From Maniola hyperantus (Eukaryota > Arthropoda > Insecta > Lepidoptera > Nymphalidae): DNA of 64,000 nucleotides. Shown one piece after another: positions 12,301 through 24,300 of the stretch. Each line of letters opens with the position of its first letter. The stretch's first letter is position 1. The DNA lies in the NCBI RefSeq assembly GCF_902806685.2, contig NC_048539.1, forward strand, positions 14,052,378 to 14,116,377. The letters are read 5' to 3'. The notes under the pieces are model-generated. The model was not told the origin of the DNA. It worked only from the letters and a program-made list of their open reading frames with translations, and ran no database searches. A program made the position numbers and the translations under genes.

Positions 12301-15300
12301 GAATGCCTTAGGTAGATAGTACATAAAATCTATGTTTTAAATTTAAGATGCCATTGGCATGGAATAGACAATGACACAGTAAAATTCATAAAATTGTTTC
12401 AAAATAAAAGCTCAGTAGTAAAGACAGGGTTCTTACTGTACACATACACTAAGAAGGTTCACTAAACTGTTCCAGGATACAAACATTTGCTTACTTGTAG
12501 GTGCGAAGACTGCAAGGTAGCTGGACGGCATCGGCCAAGATCCAAAACTCAATTTATTTGATTCTTCACAACCGAAATGTTTCATTACAAAGATTTTCAC
12601 CAAGTCTTATCCATAGAAATTAAGTTGCCAACGTGAATGTGCAAAAGAAATAAATACGAAAACCGAAAACTAAAAACGGAAACGCAAACGGAAAACGGAA
12701 ACGGAAAACCCTGTAACAAAGAAAAACAAGATTATAATTTGTGCTGTGTGAAAATTTCGACACGTGGAATTTTCCCGATCAAACACAACTCACCTATTGA
12801 ACTCCTGGCCACCAATGGTTTTCAGGAGTCCACCCACAACCCATTATCCTCATTTATTTGGGAAGGTAAAATAAACTGGAACTGAAAGGGAAATCATGAA
12901 ATTAGGATTTTCTCTAACCAAACCGCCATTTTGTCGAATCCACATTACTTGATTTTTCACTCACCATAATTGATGAAACATTGAAATACGTTAGGATGAC
13001 TAAATTTATAACAATTGTATTTTTCCAGGCGAAGCCATGGGCGAAAAAGAGTGAGATTTTCCTGGAACGAAAAAATTCGTCTTCACATGTTGACTCCAGA
13101 AAAATTCTAAATCTCACCAATCGGTGTTGCCAGACGCAACCCGAGTGTGGCCGCTCTCATTTAGTTTGATCATGAAGCCAATTCATTTTTGAATATTTGC
13201 GGAACCTAAGGATATATTATAAGAACCGTTTTGTTAATGACTTAACAATAAACAAATGATATTATGGTTTTATTTAATTATTTTGTTTTATTTTTACGAC
13301 AATTGACAACGAAGCAGACGCCATCTATTGTGGCTCGAATGAACTCTGAACATCGACCCACGCGTAGTTCTGCACCTTGATGCTAGGTGGCACCAACATA
13401 CTTTGAACAAAATAGATTTTAATTAAAAGCGAAACGCTAGTTAATAGTTCAAAATTTACAACGTCACAATACTTCCCCTCCTACGAAAAGGTTCAACAGG
13501 TTGAACCACGCTGCCCTCAGCGTCATCCAACAACTACTAACAATTTGCCTGAAACAAACAAACAAAAAAAAACACAGAAGTTACGCGTGAACGCACATCT
13601 ACTACTAACAAGGAAAATTGTCTAACAAAATAAATATACTGAAAACAGTGTAAGGTTTTATACATTATACTTAACTACACAACCCTAACTTCTAAAAAGA
13701 ATATATACAAAAAAACTTCATGGTGTCTAAGACACTTGAGTGGAAACATCTTGGCATCATTCTTCAGCTGACTGATAGAATGCGTCTAGGCCTACGGTGG
13801 TTCACTCTTTTAACTACCATCGTAATATTTGTTACTCAACAAATACGGAAAATCTGGTTGTGAACGGGTCCATCTGATATGGTAACCGTTCTCTATCCCA
13901 TTCGGAAAAATAAAACCGAATCAAAATCGGAATATGAGAAAAAAAAACGAAATAACTCTCCTAGAAAATAGATCTCGGAACAGAATCGGAAAAAATAACA
14001 GAAATGATCCATTATCTAGAAGGAAAACGAAAACAAAACACAAAACCCCCCCTTTTCGTTATCCCCAAAGTACGATATTTGCATTTTTACTTTCTCAACC
14101 GGTTGGTCTACCACAAGCATTCCAATCATCACATATTCATCCCTACATACATCCACTACATTCCTCCTCAACTGAACCATGGTAATGTAACTGTTAACTC
14201 AGAACATCACTACACTCATACAAATTCCTAATTGAATATTGATAACTTAAATATTCAAACAGTTTAGACCAAACTAAGTAATGGCAAATATCTACTTCTT
14301 AATATCCTTAATATGCCAAGTGCCTATTGGGTGGTTGTCAGCTACTCTAACTAGTTCGTAAACCAAAGGTGACAAAACCTTGACAACCCTGCACTTTTCA
14401 TACTTAGGTGCCAGCTTAGCTGCGAAAAAATTTGTAGCGTCGCTTTGTGGATAGGTCTTTTTCCACACTATATCCCCAACAGAATAGCTTGCAGACCTAC
14501 GCCTTAAGTTGTAATGCGTTGCATACTCTGCATGAGCCTGAAACAAATTTCTCCTCACCTGACCAAATATGTCCTCCAAAGTTCCAAACTTTCCTGCGTA
14601 TTCCTCCCTTGGAATTCCGGCCTCGTACTCCTTATCCGTGTCCTTATAGAAGGAACCATTTAAAACCGGTTCTCTAGCGTGGACAAGGAAGAACGGGGAG
14701 AATCCAGTGGATTCATTAACCGCACTGTTTATGGCGAACTGGACCTTGTACAGGTTTTCGTCCCCGGACCTGTGGTTATCTTTCACAAAAGCGGCTACAG
14801 CAGTCATAACAACCTTATTGTACCTCTCAACAAGGTTAACTTGCGGAGTGTACAGTGGTGTGTAGTGTAATTTCGGAATATTATAACGCTTAATGAGATT
14901 ACGGAATTCAGATCCTGTAAATTGGGACCCATTGTCCACAATCACAGTCTCTGGAACACTATGGTTCAAAAATACAAAATTCTCTAGCGCTTTAACAACA
15001 GCGGCACCTGTGGCACGCCGTAACGGAAACAACATTGTATATTTCGAAAAACAACACGTCACCACAAAAAGAAATGTAAATCCTGATTTAGACCTAGGCA
15101 AAGGTCCGACTAAATCAGCCGAAATGACCTGAAAAGGTCTCTCGCAGACTTTAGGCTTCCCTAGCAGACCTGGAGTGGCTGATGTCGTGTGTTTATACGC
15201 AGAGCAAGTATCACAATTCTTAACGTACTCAACCACGTCCTTATACATACCACGCCAAAAATATCTGAGGGATAATCTGCGATGAGTTTTGAACACACCA

Positions 15301-18300
15301 AAATGACCTGCAGTTGCATCTGCATGGTTTTGTTGCATAATTCTAAGGATGTCGTTCTTGTGGACTACCTCTTTCCAGTCGAACTCACTGAGAAGCTGGT
15401 ATTTACATTTACTGTAACGATATAGTTTATCGTTCAAAATACAAAAATTCGGAAAATTTGCTGGATTGATTTTACAGCCATTAAATGTTTTGTCATACCA
15501 GTCATCTACCAAAACTTGTTGACTAGAGTTATCATTACGATCACCAACTACATCTACGTGTATGAGTCTCGACAAGGTATCCGGAACTACATTATCACAA
15601 CCCTTCCTATGTTCGATAACAAAATTATACTGTGATAATCTACAACCCCATCTGGCGAGTCGTCCTGAGGGATTTTCTAAATTTAAGAACCACTTTAGGG
15701 ATGCATGGTCTGTGATAATTGTGACTGGCTTGGAACCAAAATAAGCCTGAAATTTCTCCACTGCAAAAATCACAGCTAGAGCCTCGCGTTCCGTCGCGCT
15801 GTAATTCCTTTCGTTTTTATTTAGGCTCCTACTGACATACGCAATGGGATGATCGCAACCATCGGTTTCTTGCGTCAGCATACCGCCAACACCATATGCA
15901 GAAGCATCACAATGTATTTTGAATGGTTTTTCAAAATTCGGTACCGCAAGAACAGGTGCGGTTACCAACGCATTCTTCAATGTATTAAATGCTACCTCTG
16001 CCTGTTCGCTCCACTCAAATTTAGGTGCGTTCTTTCCTTTACTCGTTAGTCTATTGAGTGGTGCAGCGATGGTTGAAAAATTCCTAATAAAGCGCCTGTA
16101 CCAAGAACAAGTGCCTAGGAAAATCTTTACCTCCTGTGCAGTTTTTGGGGTCGGAAAGTTCAAAACTGCGGCAACTTTTCCAGGATCTGTGCGTAAACCA
16201 AATTCATCCACTATATACCCTAAATATTTCAAAGAGTTTCTAAAAAAAATTACATTTATCAAAATTTATGGATAGTTGAGCCATTTTTAGTTTATCCAGA
16301 ACTCTGTTTAATAAAATTAAATGGGTTTCAAAATCAGCAGAACAAATAACAATATCATCTATATAACAAAATACTATTCCATTTTCAATATCACTACAAA
16401 AATTTTGATTAAATAACTGGTCCATTAACCTCTGCTGTCGTGCTGGTGCACCGCATAGGCCAAACGGCATGACTTTAAATTTGAATAACCCTCTACCAGG
16501 AACTGTAAAACTGGTTTTTTCCTGAGAGTCGTTAGCTAATGGAATTTGCCAGAAACTTGAACTTAAATCAATCGATGATAAAAACCTTGCCTCTTTCAAG
16601 CTATCTAGAATTTGTGGAATGTACGGTATTGAGTATGAATCCCCCTTTGTCACTGAATTTAATTTCCTGCAATCTAGGCAAAATCTCCAGTCTCCATTTG
16701 CCTTTTTCACTAAAATTGCTGGGTTATTCCAAGGGCTTTCACTCGGAGTAACTACGTCCATTTCCAGCATCCTATCTAACTCTTTACTTAAAGCTTCCTT
16801 CTTTTCGGGAGAAAGTGGATATTGTTTTATTTTTATTGGCAAGGCATCACCGGTGTCAATAACATGTTCAATTAATTTTGTTCTACCCAATCCTATTTTC
16901 TCTGAAGAAATATCTAAAAATTTATTTACTACAGACTGGGCTAATTCTTTCTGTTGAGATGATAAGTTTTCAAAAGAAGTGATATCCGTCTCTAAAATTG
17001 ATTCAGAAGGAATTTCCTGAATTAATTGTTTTAACTGTTTCTTTAAACCTAGCACTGTAGGTGCTGGAGTTTCGGAACGAATGGATACCTCATAACACAA
17101 TTCGTCCTTCAAAAGTGAATGAAACTGGGCAAAAGTCTGTTCCATTGTGTTAAGTCAAAACACATTTAACAAAATATCGAGCTTGTGTAACTGTCTATGT
17201 TTAGCCTTATACAAATTGGTTAAACACAAACACAAAAGAAGTTATTTAAACTATTAAATATACACAAGCAAAATACACAACAAAAACAATATTCTTAAGT
17301 CTATCCTAACTATTTCATCAATTATGTTCCTATTCCAAAATATTGTTAATAATACAAGCACATATTATTACTATAGTAAACAAAATATAACAAAATAAAC
17401 TTCCCAAAATTGAATAAATGATTGTAAGGTGCAGTATCACCTTTATGAGTACACAGTGTGTTACAACCTTTACAATTACAAAAGTAAACAGGCAGCAAAG
17501 TTGCAATGAACTCTGACTAGCATATTATCTTTCAAAAAAAAAAAACAAAGAGATTGTGCAATGGTTTGATGACTGTTACTTTACACTTTTAACACATAAC
17601 CTAAAATACAACAAAATCTGTTTGTGAATGTCACTACCAGCATTCAATTAAACTTAACATGTTTTGTGTGTGAAGTAGCTTTTATCATAACCTTAACACA
17701 GCTCTAAACAAAATTTCAACAAAATAATGAAGTATCAAGTCACTGACAAAAAATTGTTCATAACTTCATACTTGAACTTAATGTAATCTCTGAATATAGT
17801 TTATATATTTAGTTTCACAAGTTGTAACTCTTAGTATTTATAAATGTATGTGTGTAACTAGTTAACAGGACATAGCGTTTCAAACCCCTGTTCGGGCGCC
17901 ATTTGTAAGGGTGGTAAATTGGGCGGAATAGAAATATACCCGGATACGGAATAATCTACCACCTTACAAAGATTAGAGGAAAAAAAAAATAATTTTACTT
18001 TACTTGATCTATCTACCTAGTAAAGAATAGAAGCTAGCCGTCGACTCCCTTGTAATGTATATGAGGTGTTATAAATGAAATTTGCTAGATGTTAGGCAAA
18101 ATTGTTTTTTAATGTAACTTTTACCGGGGTCGCTTAATACATAGTGATGGCTAATAATGCTTAGTTATTCTAGCTTAATGCCAAGACTTAATTTAGATAC
18201 ATTAGAATGCCTTAGGTAGATAGTACATAAAATCTATGTTTTAAATTTAAGATGCCATTGGCATGGAATAGACAATGACACAGTAAAATTCATAAAATTG

Positions 18301-21300
18301 TTTCAAAATAAAAGCTCAGTAGTAAAGACAGGGTTCTTACTGTACACATACACTAAGAAGGTTCACTAAACTGTTCCAGGATACAAACATTTGCTTACTT
18401 GTAGGTGCGAAGACTGCAAGGTAGCTGGACGGCATCGGCCAAGATCCAAAACTCAATTTATTTGATTCTTCACAACCGAAATGTTTCATTACAAAGATTT
18501 TCACCAAGTCTTATCCATAGAAATTAAGTTGCCAACGTGAATGTGCAAAAGAAATAAATACGAAAACCGAAAACTAAAAACGGAAACGCAAACGGAAAAC
18601 GGAAACGGAAAACGGAAACGGAAAACCCTGTAACAAAGAAAAACAAGATTATAATTTGTGCTGTGTGAAAATTTCGACACGTGGAATTTTCCCGATCAAA
18701 CACAACTCACCTATTGAACTCCTGGCCACCAATGGTTTTCAGGAGTCCACCCACAACCCATTATCCTCATTTATTTGGGAAGGTAAAATAAACTGGAACT
18801 GAAAGGGAAATCATGAAATTAGGATTTTCTCTAACCAAACCGCCATTTTGTCGAATCCACATTACTTGATTTTTCACTCACCATAATTGATGAAACATTG
18901 AAATACGTTAGGATGACTAAATTTATAACAATTGTATTTTTCCAGGCGAAGCCATGGGCGAAAAAGAGTGAGATTTTCCTGGAACGAAAAAATTCGTCTT
19001 CACATGTTGACTCCAGAAAAATTCTAAATCTCACCAATCGGTGTTGCCAGACGCAACCCGAGTGTGGCCGCTCTCATTTAGTTTGATCATGAAGCCAATT
19101 CATTTTTGAATATTTGCGGAACCTAAGGATATATTATAAGAACCGTTTTGTTAATGACTTAACAATAAACAAATGATATTATGGTTTTATTTAATTATTT
19201 TGTTTTATTTTTACGACAATTGACAACGAAGCAGACGCCATCTATTGTGGCTCGAATGAACTCTGAACATCGACCCACGCGTAGTTCTGCACCTTGATGC
19301 TAGGTGGCACCAACATACTTTGAACAAAATAGATTTTAATTAAAAGCGAAACGCTAGTTAATAGTTCAAAATTTACAACGTCACACCTTTCGGTTTTCAG
19401 TCCACTCCTTTACCGGTTGAGCTAACCCTCCACCTCCCATGGCGCCACCAACCTCTCAGTTATATGGGCCGAATCGCGGGAGGGCGCCCGTTCGGTACTT
19501 GCTCTTGGCATTTTACCGGTTGACTATTGAGGCTCAATTCAATAGACTGATTGATATGATAGTTTTATCACATCATCTTTTAATCTGATTGTACGAAGCA
19601 CACACGCCTCGCCAAGTTCAGCACAAGATACATTTAAATAGTACATACCTGTATTTCAGGGTGTAAGACCTCAAGCGTGTTCGTCACATAGAAGGTGCCC
19701 AAAGTAGCTCGGGACTCTTCGGTCATCGGCTGCCAGTATATGTGGCCCGCGGAGCTCATGCATAACATGTGCATTACGTCTTCTTGATTTACGAATGTCA
19801 CATCTCGGACCTGAACATAAGTGTCGCAATTTAGTTAATTCACTAGAACAACTAAATTAAAATTGTGTATTTTTAATCATACAAAGCTAGTTTACATTTT
19901 GACGACCTCCCTGGCGCAGTGGTAAGCGCTGTTGTTTTATTAGGGGGAGGTTCCAGGTTCGATTTCCGGCAGGAGTTTGGAATTATATAATTTCTAAATT
20001 TCTGGTCTGGTCTGGTGGGAGACTTCGGCCGTGGCTAGTTAGCACCCTTCCGTCAAAGCCGTGCCGCTAAGCGATTTAGAGTTCCGGTACGACGCCGTGT
20101 AGAAACCAAAGGGGTGTGGGTTTCATAAAAAAGTGTCCCTTCCAGGTTAGCCGGTTTCTATCTTAGACTGCATCATTACCACCAGGTGAGATTGCAGTCA
20201 AGGGCTAACTTGTATCTCAATAAATAAATTACAGATATTATATCACTTTGTGTGGGAAATCGAATAAAGACTATTATCTAAACACAGCGTTGAGAGACAA
20301 CCCCAAATAGTGACACAAGAGTGTTCTGTGGAGATCCTTGCAAGATACCTGTGTCCAGCTGTTGAAGTCTATCTATTCTTTTTTTCCTTATTATTGAGTG
20401 TCAATTAGCTACTCTACTAGTATTACGATCTAGCCTAATTTATGACTAATAAGTAATTTTATTTTAACCTAAACTTATAAATTATCTTATATACTAAGAA
20501 ATTGTCCATTGACGCATCTTAGTCTTTCTTGATTTGAGATTACACTTTGTTCATTACACTGTGTTCTTTCAAGTCACTATTGAATCTATGAGAATTCAGT
20601 CTATCTATTGAAATGACGACGAAGCCATACATATAATAATCGCAACATTTTCTTTCAGCTTACTTGCACCATTAACATTTCAAGCAAGAGTATCAAAAAT
20701 TGAAACCTAACTACTTGCGATAGTAAAAACCTCAACAGATAGGGTGTTGACTGAAAACCGAAAGATTGTAGTATCCAATCGTGGCTATATAGGAAAATTT
20801 TTGTCAGTCAGAAGAACAAAAAATAGTCAAAAAAAATTAGAATATTTATTGCATACCTTTCCGCTGGGCACGAGGAAGTAGTGCATGGGATTGTTGAGGT
20901 CCTTGCTGAGGTCGAATATCTTGACGAAGTCTGACGTCACGAGCGCGAGCTGTGTCTGTGATCCCGGCAGCCATATAGCTTTGATAACGTAGTTGTTTGC
21001 TTCTAAAGCCGCGTTTAGTACTAGGTGGTCGGCTACGGCACCTGGTGTAGACATATAATCCGGAATCAAAATTAATGATAAAATAGTCAAACATAAAGGC
21101 AAATAATGGGTACACCTAAAACTTACAAGAGGATACTTACTGCTTATACCCTTATAAAAGCGGTGTATAAGTCCCGCAAATTGCTATTGCGCTGGAACCA
21201 TGTCTCATTAACATGGAAATGACGTCATTTTGTATTTAGTAAAAATATATTTGTAACATTGTATTAAGTAAAAATATACCATCAGCTCGAAACTTCAGTC

Positions 21301-24300
21301 TAGTGCTGACGTCACTAAAATGGTGGCCACGCGCATTAGCAATATGCGGAACTTTTATTCTTTTAGTTCGTACTGGTTACTGATTAGTATGGATACTCAC
21401 CACCACTGTTGAATGTAAGCACATGGCATTCTTTCAAGCCGCATACGGCTAGCAGATCCTCGTTCCAAGGGTTCCCGCTGAGACTCAACACAGTGAATGG
21501 AATGGGGGCAGAGGACAGTCGCGTTAGAGTCAACTTGTGTTTAGAGGAGTCTGCTTGCTTGAGTAACGCCGATAGCTGTAGTACTGTGATTTTTCCTATA
21601 AACAAATCAAATTAATCATATGGCTGTTCTTGAAAATAGTTTGAAAGTATACGTATACTGTATACAGTATATAAGTATACTGGATACTTAGAATGGTGAC
21701 TAAGCAGCTCCTGATTAAAAACCTGTAGGTCGATTTCGTAAAACCTGCATCAATCATTATTACAATCTCAATTGTTGTGATTGGCTGAATTTGTGCGATT
21801 CCTGTTGCAACAATGCATTGTAGCCAATAATGAACGAGTGTTAACCAATCAGAGGTGATGGCGATCGTGACAATTGTAGCTGTCGTTCTACCGCAATCGA
21901 GCCGCTTATAAAATAGTAGGTATGTTATTTTTTCAGCTTGTCAAATAGTTTCTGAATACAAAGCAGCCTAATTAATCAGAAAGAAGGAAGATTTGTCAAC
22001 CGGGACCTTTGAGACAAATAAAGAAAATTCATTCCATTTATTAAAACTGGTTCTGTTATTAAAAAAATCTTTAAGCTAGTTGGCATACAATATTTTTGAA
22101 GTTTTCGAAGAAGAAGACGATATTCTCCGAACAGAACTTCGAAATGTTTTTGAAAACATGTTTGTGATTGGTTGGTGCCTCAAAATGGTTAAAGCGCACT
22201 GGCATTTTTGTCTCTATCATATTATGTATGAGATTACGTAACGGAGAGTGCTATACTAATTTCATTCCACGGGTAAGGTATAGACGATTCATTCCCGACA
22301 AAAATTCTTGCTCGTTTTTGCTTATAACTTGTTATAAGTAAAAAAGTTACATTAGTTTGACAGCTTCATAGAACACGATCTTCCTTCAGAACAAATTTTC
22401 ACAGTATCTAATTTAATATTGGTCAATAGTGAAAAAGCCTTTCTTCAATCATTGTTACATACCTAATTATTGTGATTGGCTGAATCTATGGTATTTTTGC
22501 TGCAATAGTGTATTTCAACCAATAGTGAGAGGGAATCGGCCCATCAGAGGTGATAGCGATTGCACTGTATGGGATTACGTAACAGAGAATGCTATACTAA
22601 CTTCTTTCCGCTGATAGAGTATAGCTAGTGTAAAGTACATAGAGATCATTGGTGAAAACACAATATACAAACCTTTTTCATGTGATACAGCGAGGTGTTG
22701 TCTCCGTCCTTGCGGCGAGGCGAGACAGCACATGGCGACACGTCGCAGCTTGTGCGCGGACATCAGCTGTCGGATCGTCTGTCCGTTCTCGCCCGTGTAC
22801 GACATGCGCACGTTCTCGAATGCGCCTTCTTGTGAACCTGTATGATATGATAAATGTGTCTGTTGTGGCATCACTGAGTAAGAACTGGAACTGGAACTGG
22901 GAATGAACTGGAAAAATCTGGTTCGAAGGACCAATATTTTAGATTTTTGTACTTGTAGTAAACCTTGCCGGGGAAACAAAACCCTATTTGTCAGCATCTT
23001 ATTTTATAATTTTCTTATGTTACCGTGAGTAAGCATCATAAGCAAGCCTGTAAAATAATATGCAGCACTAACACACACTTCTGCTCGACAGATCATAAGA
23101 CGCTGCAAGCGCCTATAACCACCTTATGCGGCTAATAGGCTTTCCTACACGGTATCACGGAGTCATACACGGACTCCAAATAAATAGAAGACAAGTGATA
23201 CAATTTACCGAGAGTAGGCAACTTTAGAGAGTGTGAAGCGCTTCTCACTGAGATTTAATCCAACAGCCGGACCGCACACGCACGCCGCACGCACATAAAA
23301 GTGGCTAGTAGACGTCTGACGCGCTCAAGGCATGGACCCCAGTTGTTGTAGGATTGTGTTATAACTTACCAAGAGTAGGCAACATGAGCGAGTCAGTGTG
23401 TGTAAAGCGCTTCTCGCCGAGATGTAACTGCGCGAGCGCTCGTTGAGCTCGCCCGTGAGCCCCCACGGCCGCGCCGCGCTCGCACGCCGCACGCACTGGG
23501 CCCGCTAAAGCGGCTAGCAAGCGTCTGACGCGCTCAAGGCATGGACCCCAGTTGTTGTATGACAGTAGGAATGAACGGCACCCTGTATGCAATAATAATA
23601 CGTTTGGATAAAATGGAGTCAACTTGGTGTTTAAAGAAAATTACGGATTATAAAAACATAAATAACAATGCTGCAATCAGATAGTTACCTAGTTCATTAT
23701 TTTCGCAGATACAAAAAAATACTTCGTCAATCCTTGGTTGGTTTTGACCAAATAGTATGCTGCCATATTTTCATCGGCAGATCAGCCAAATCTGTCGTCG
23801 CAAACTAGAGAAGCTGGTTGAGTACGTCAATCCAAACATCATAAACCCGATAACGTCCCTTATCGATACTAATATTATAAGTGTTAAAGTATGTAGGTCT
23901 GTAAATATGACTGTTACCTTTTCACGGCTCAACCACTAAGCTAATTTTGATGAAATTAGGCACAGAGATAGCTTGCATGTTAGAGACAGATATAAAATAG
24001 TTTTGCTTAAGATTAAAGCGTTTTCACGGGATTTAAATTTTTTCAAAGCTGTAAGCCACACAGTCGAATTTGCGGGCAGCAGCTAGTGCATACACGCATA
24101 ACGCACGCATCTTTCATATAACCATATTTCCACCTTGGGGTGGAGAAAAGTCCTCATGGATATCTCAAGTGTTTCGAGCATGCCCGACTCCATCGCAGCA
24201 CTCCTACAACTCTATATTTCAGGTCTCTCTCATAAAACCTACCTTGAATATTATGCGCCAGTACAGGTCGGCGCGGGGGTGCGAGTAGGGCAGGTGGGGT

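Larger units (their letters stand above)
12000..19385 (-). mobile_element. Ty3/gypsy LTR retrotransposon, recent insertion, lacking gag
   Basis: The element has TG...CA LTRs at 12000-13468 and 17904-19385, and the sequence CCTT flanks it on both sides (11996-11999 and 19386-19389), a 4-bp target duplication. Coding sense is the minus strand. The primer-binding site is the complement of 17884-17901, 18 nt that look like a tRNA-Lys 3' end with CCA, two bases from the LTR. A polypurine tract lies next to the other LTR (complement of 13470-13481). Only pol is visible (RT, RNase H, integrase) and it is split by one frameshift. The roughly 740 bp between primer site and pol (17146-17883) has no gag or protease frame. 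The element interrupts a tRNA-derived SINE within intron 40 of poe. Confidence 0.93.

Noticed and set aside
12637..13169. Short ORFs at the left LTR, repeated at 18831-19086
   Set aside because: They fall inside the LTRs in both copies and have no domain; non-coding LTR sequence.
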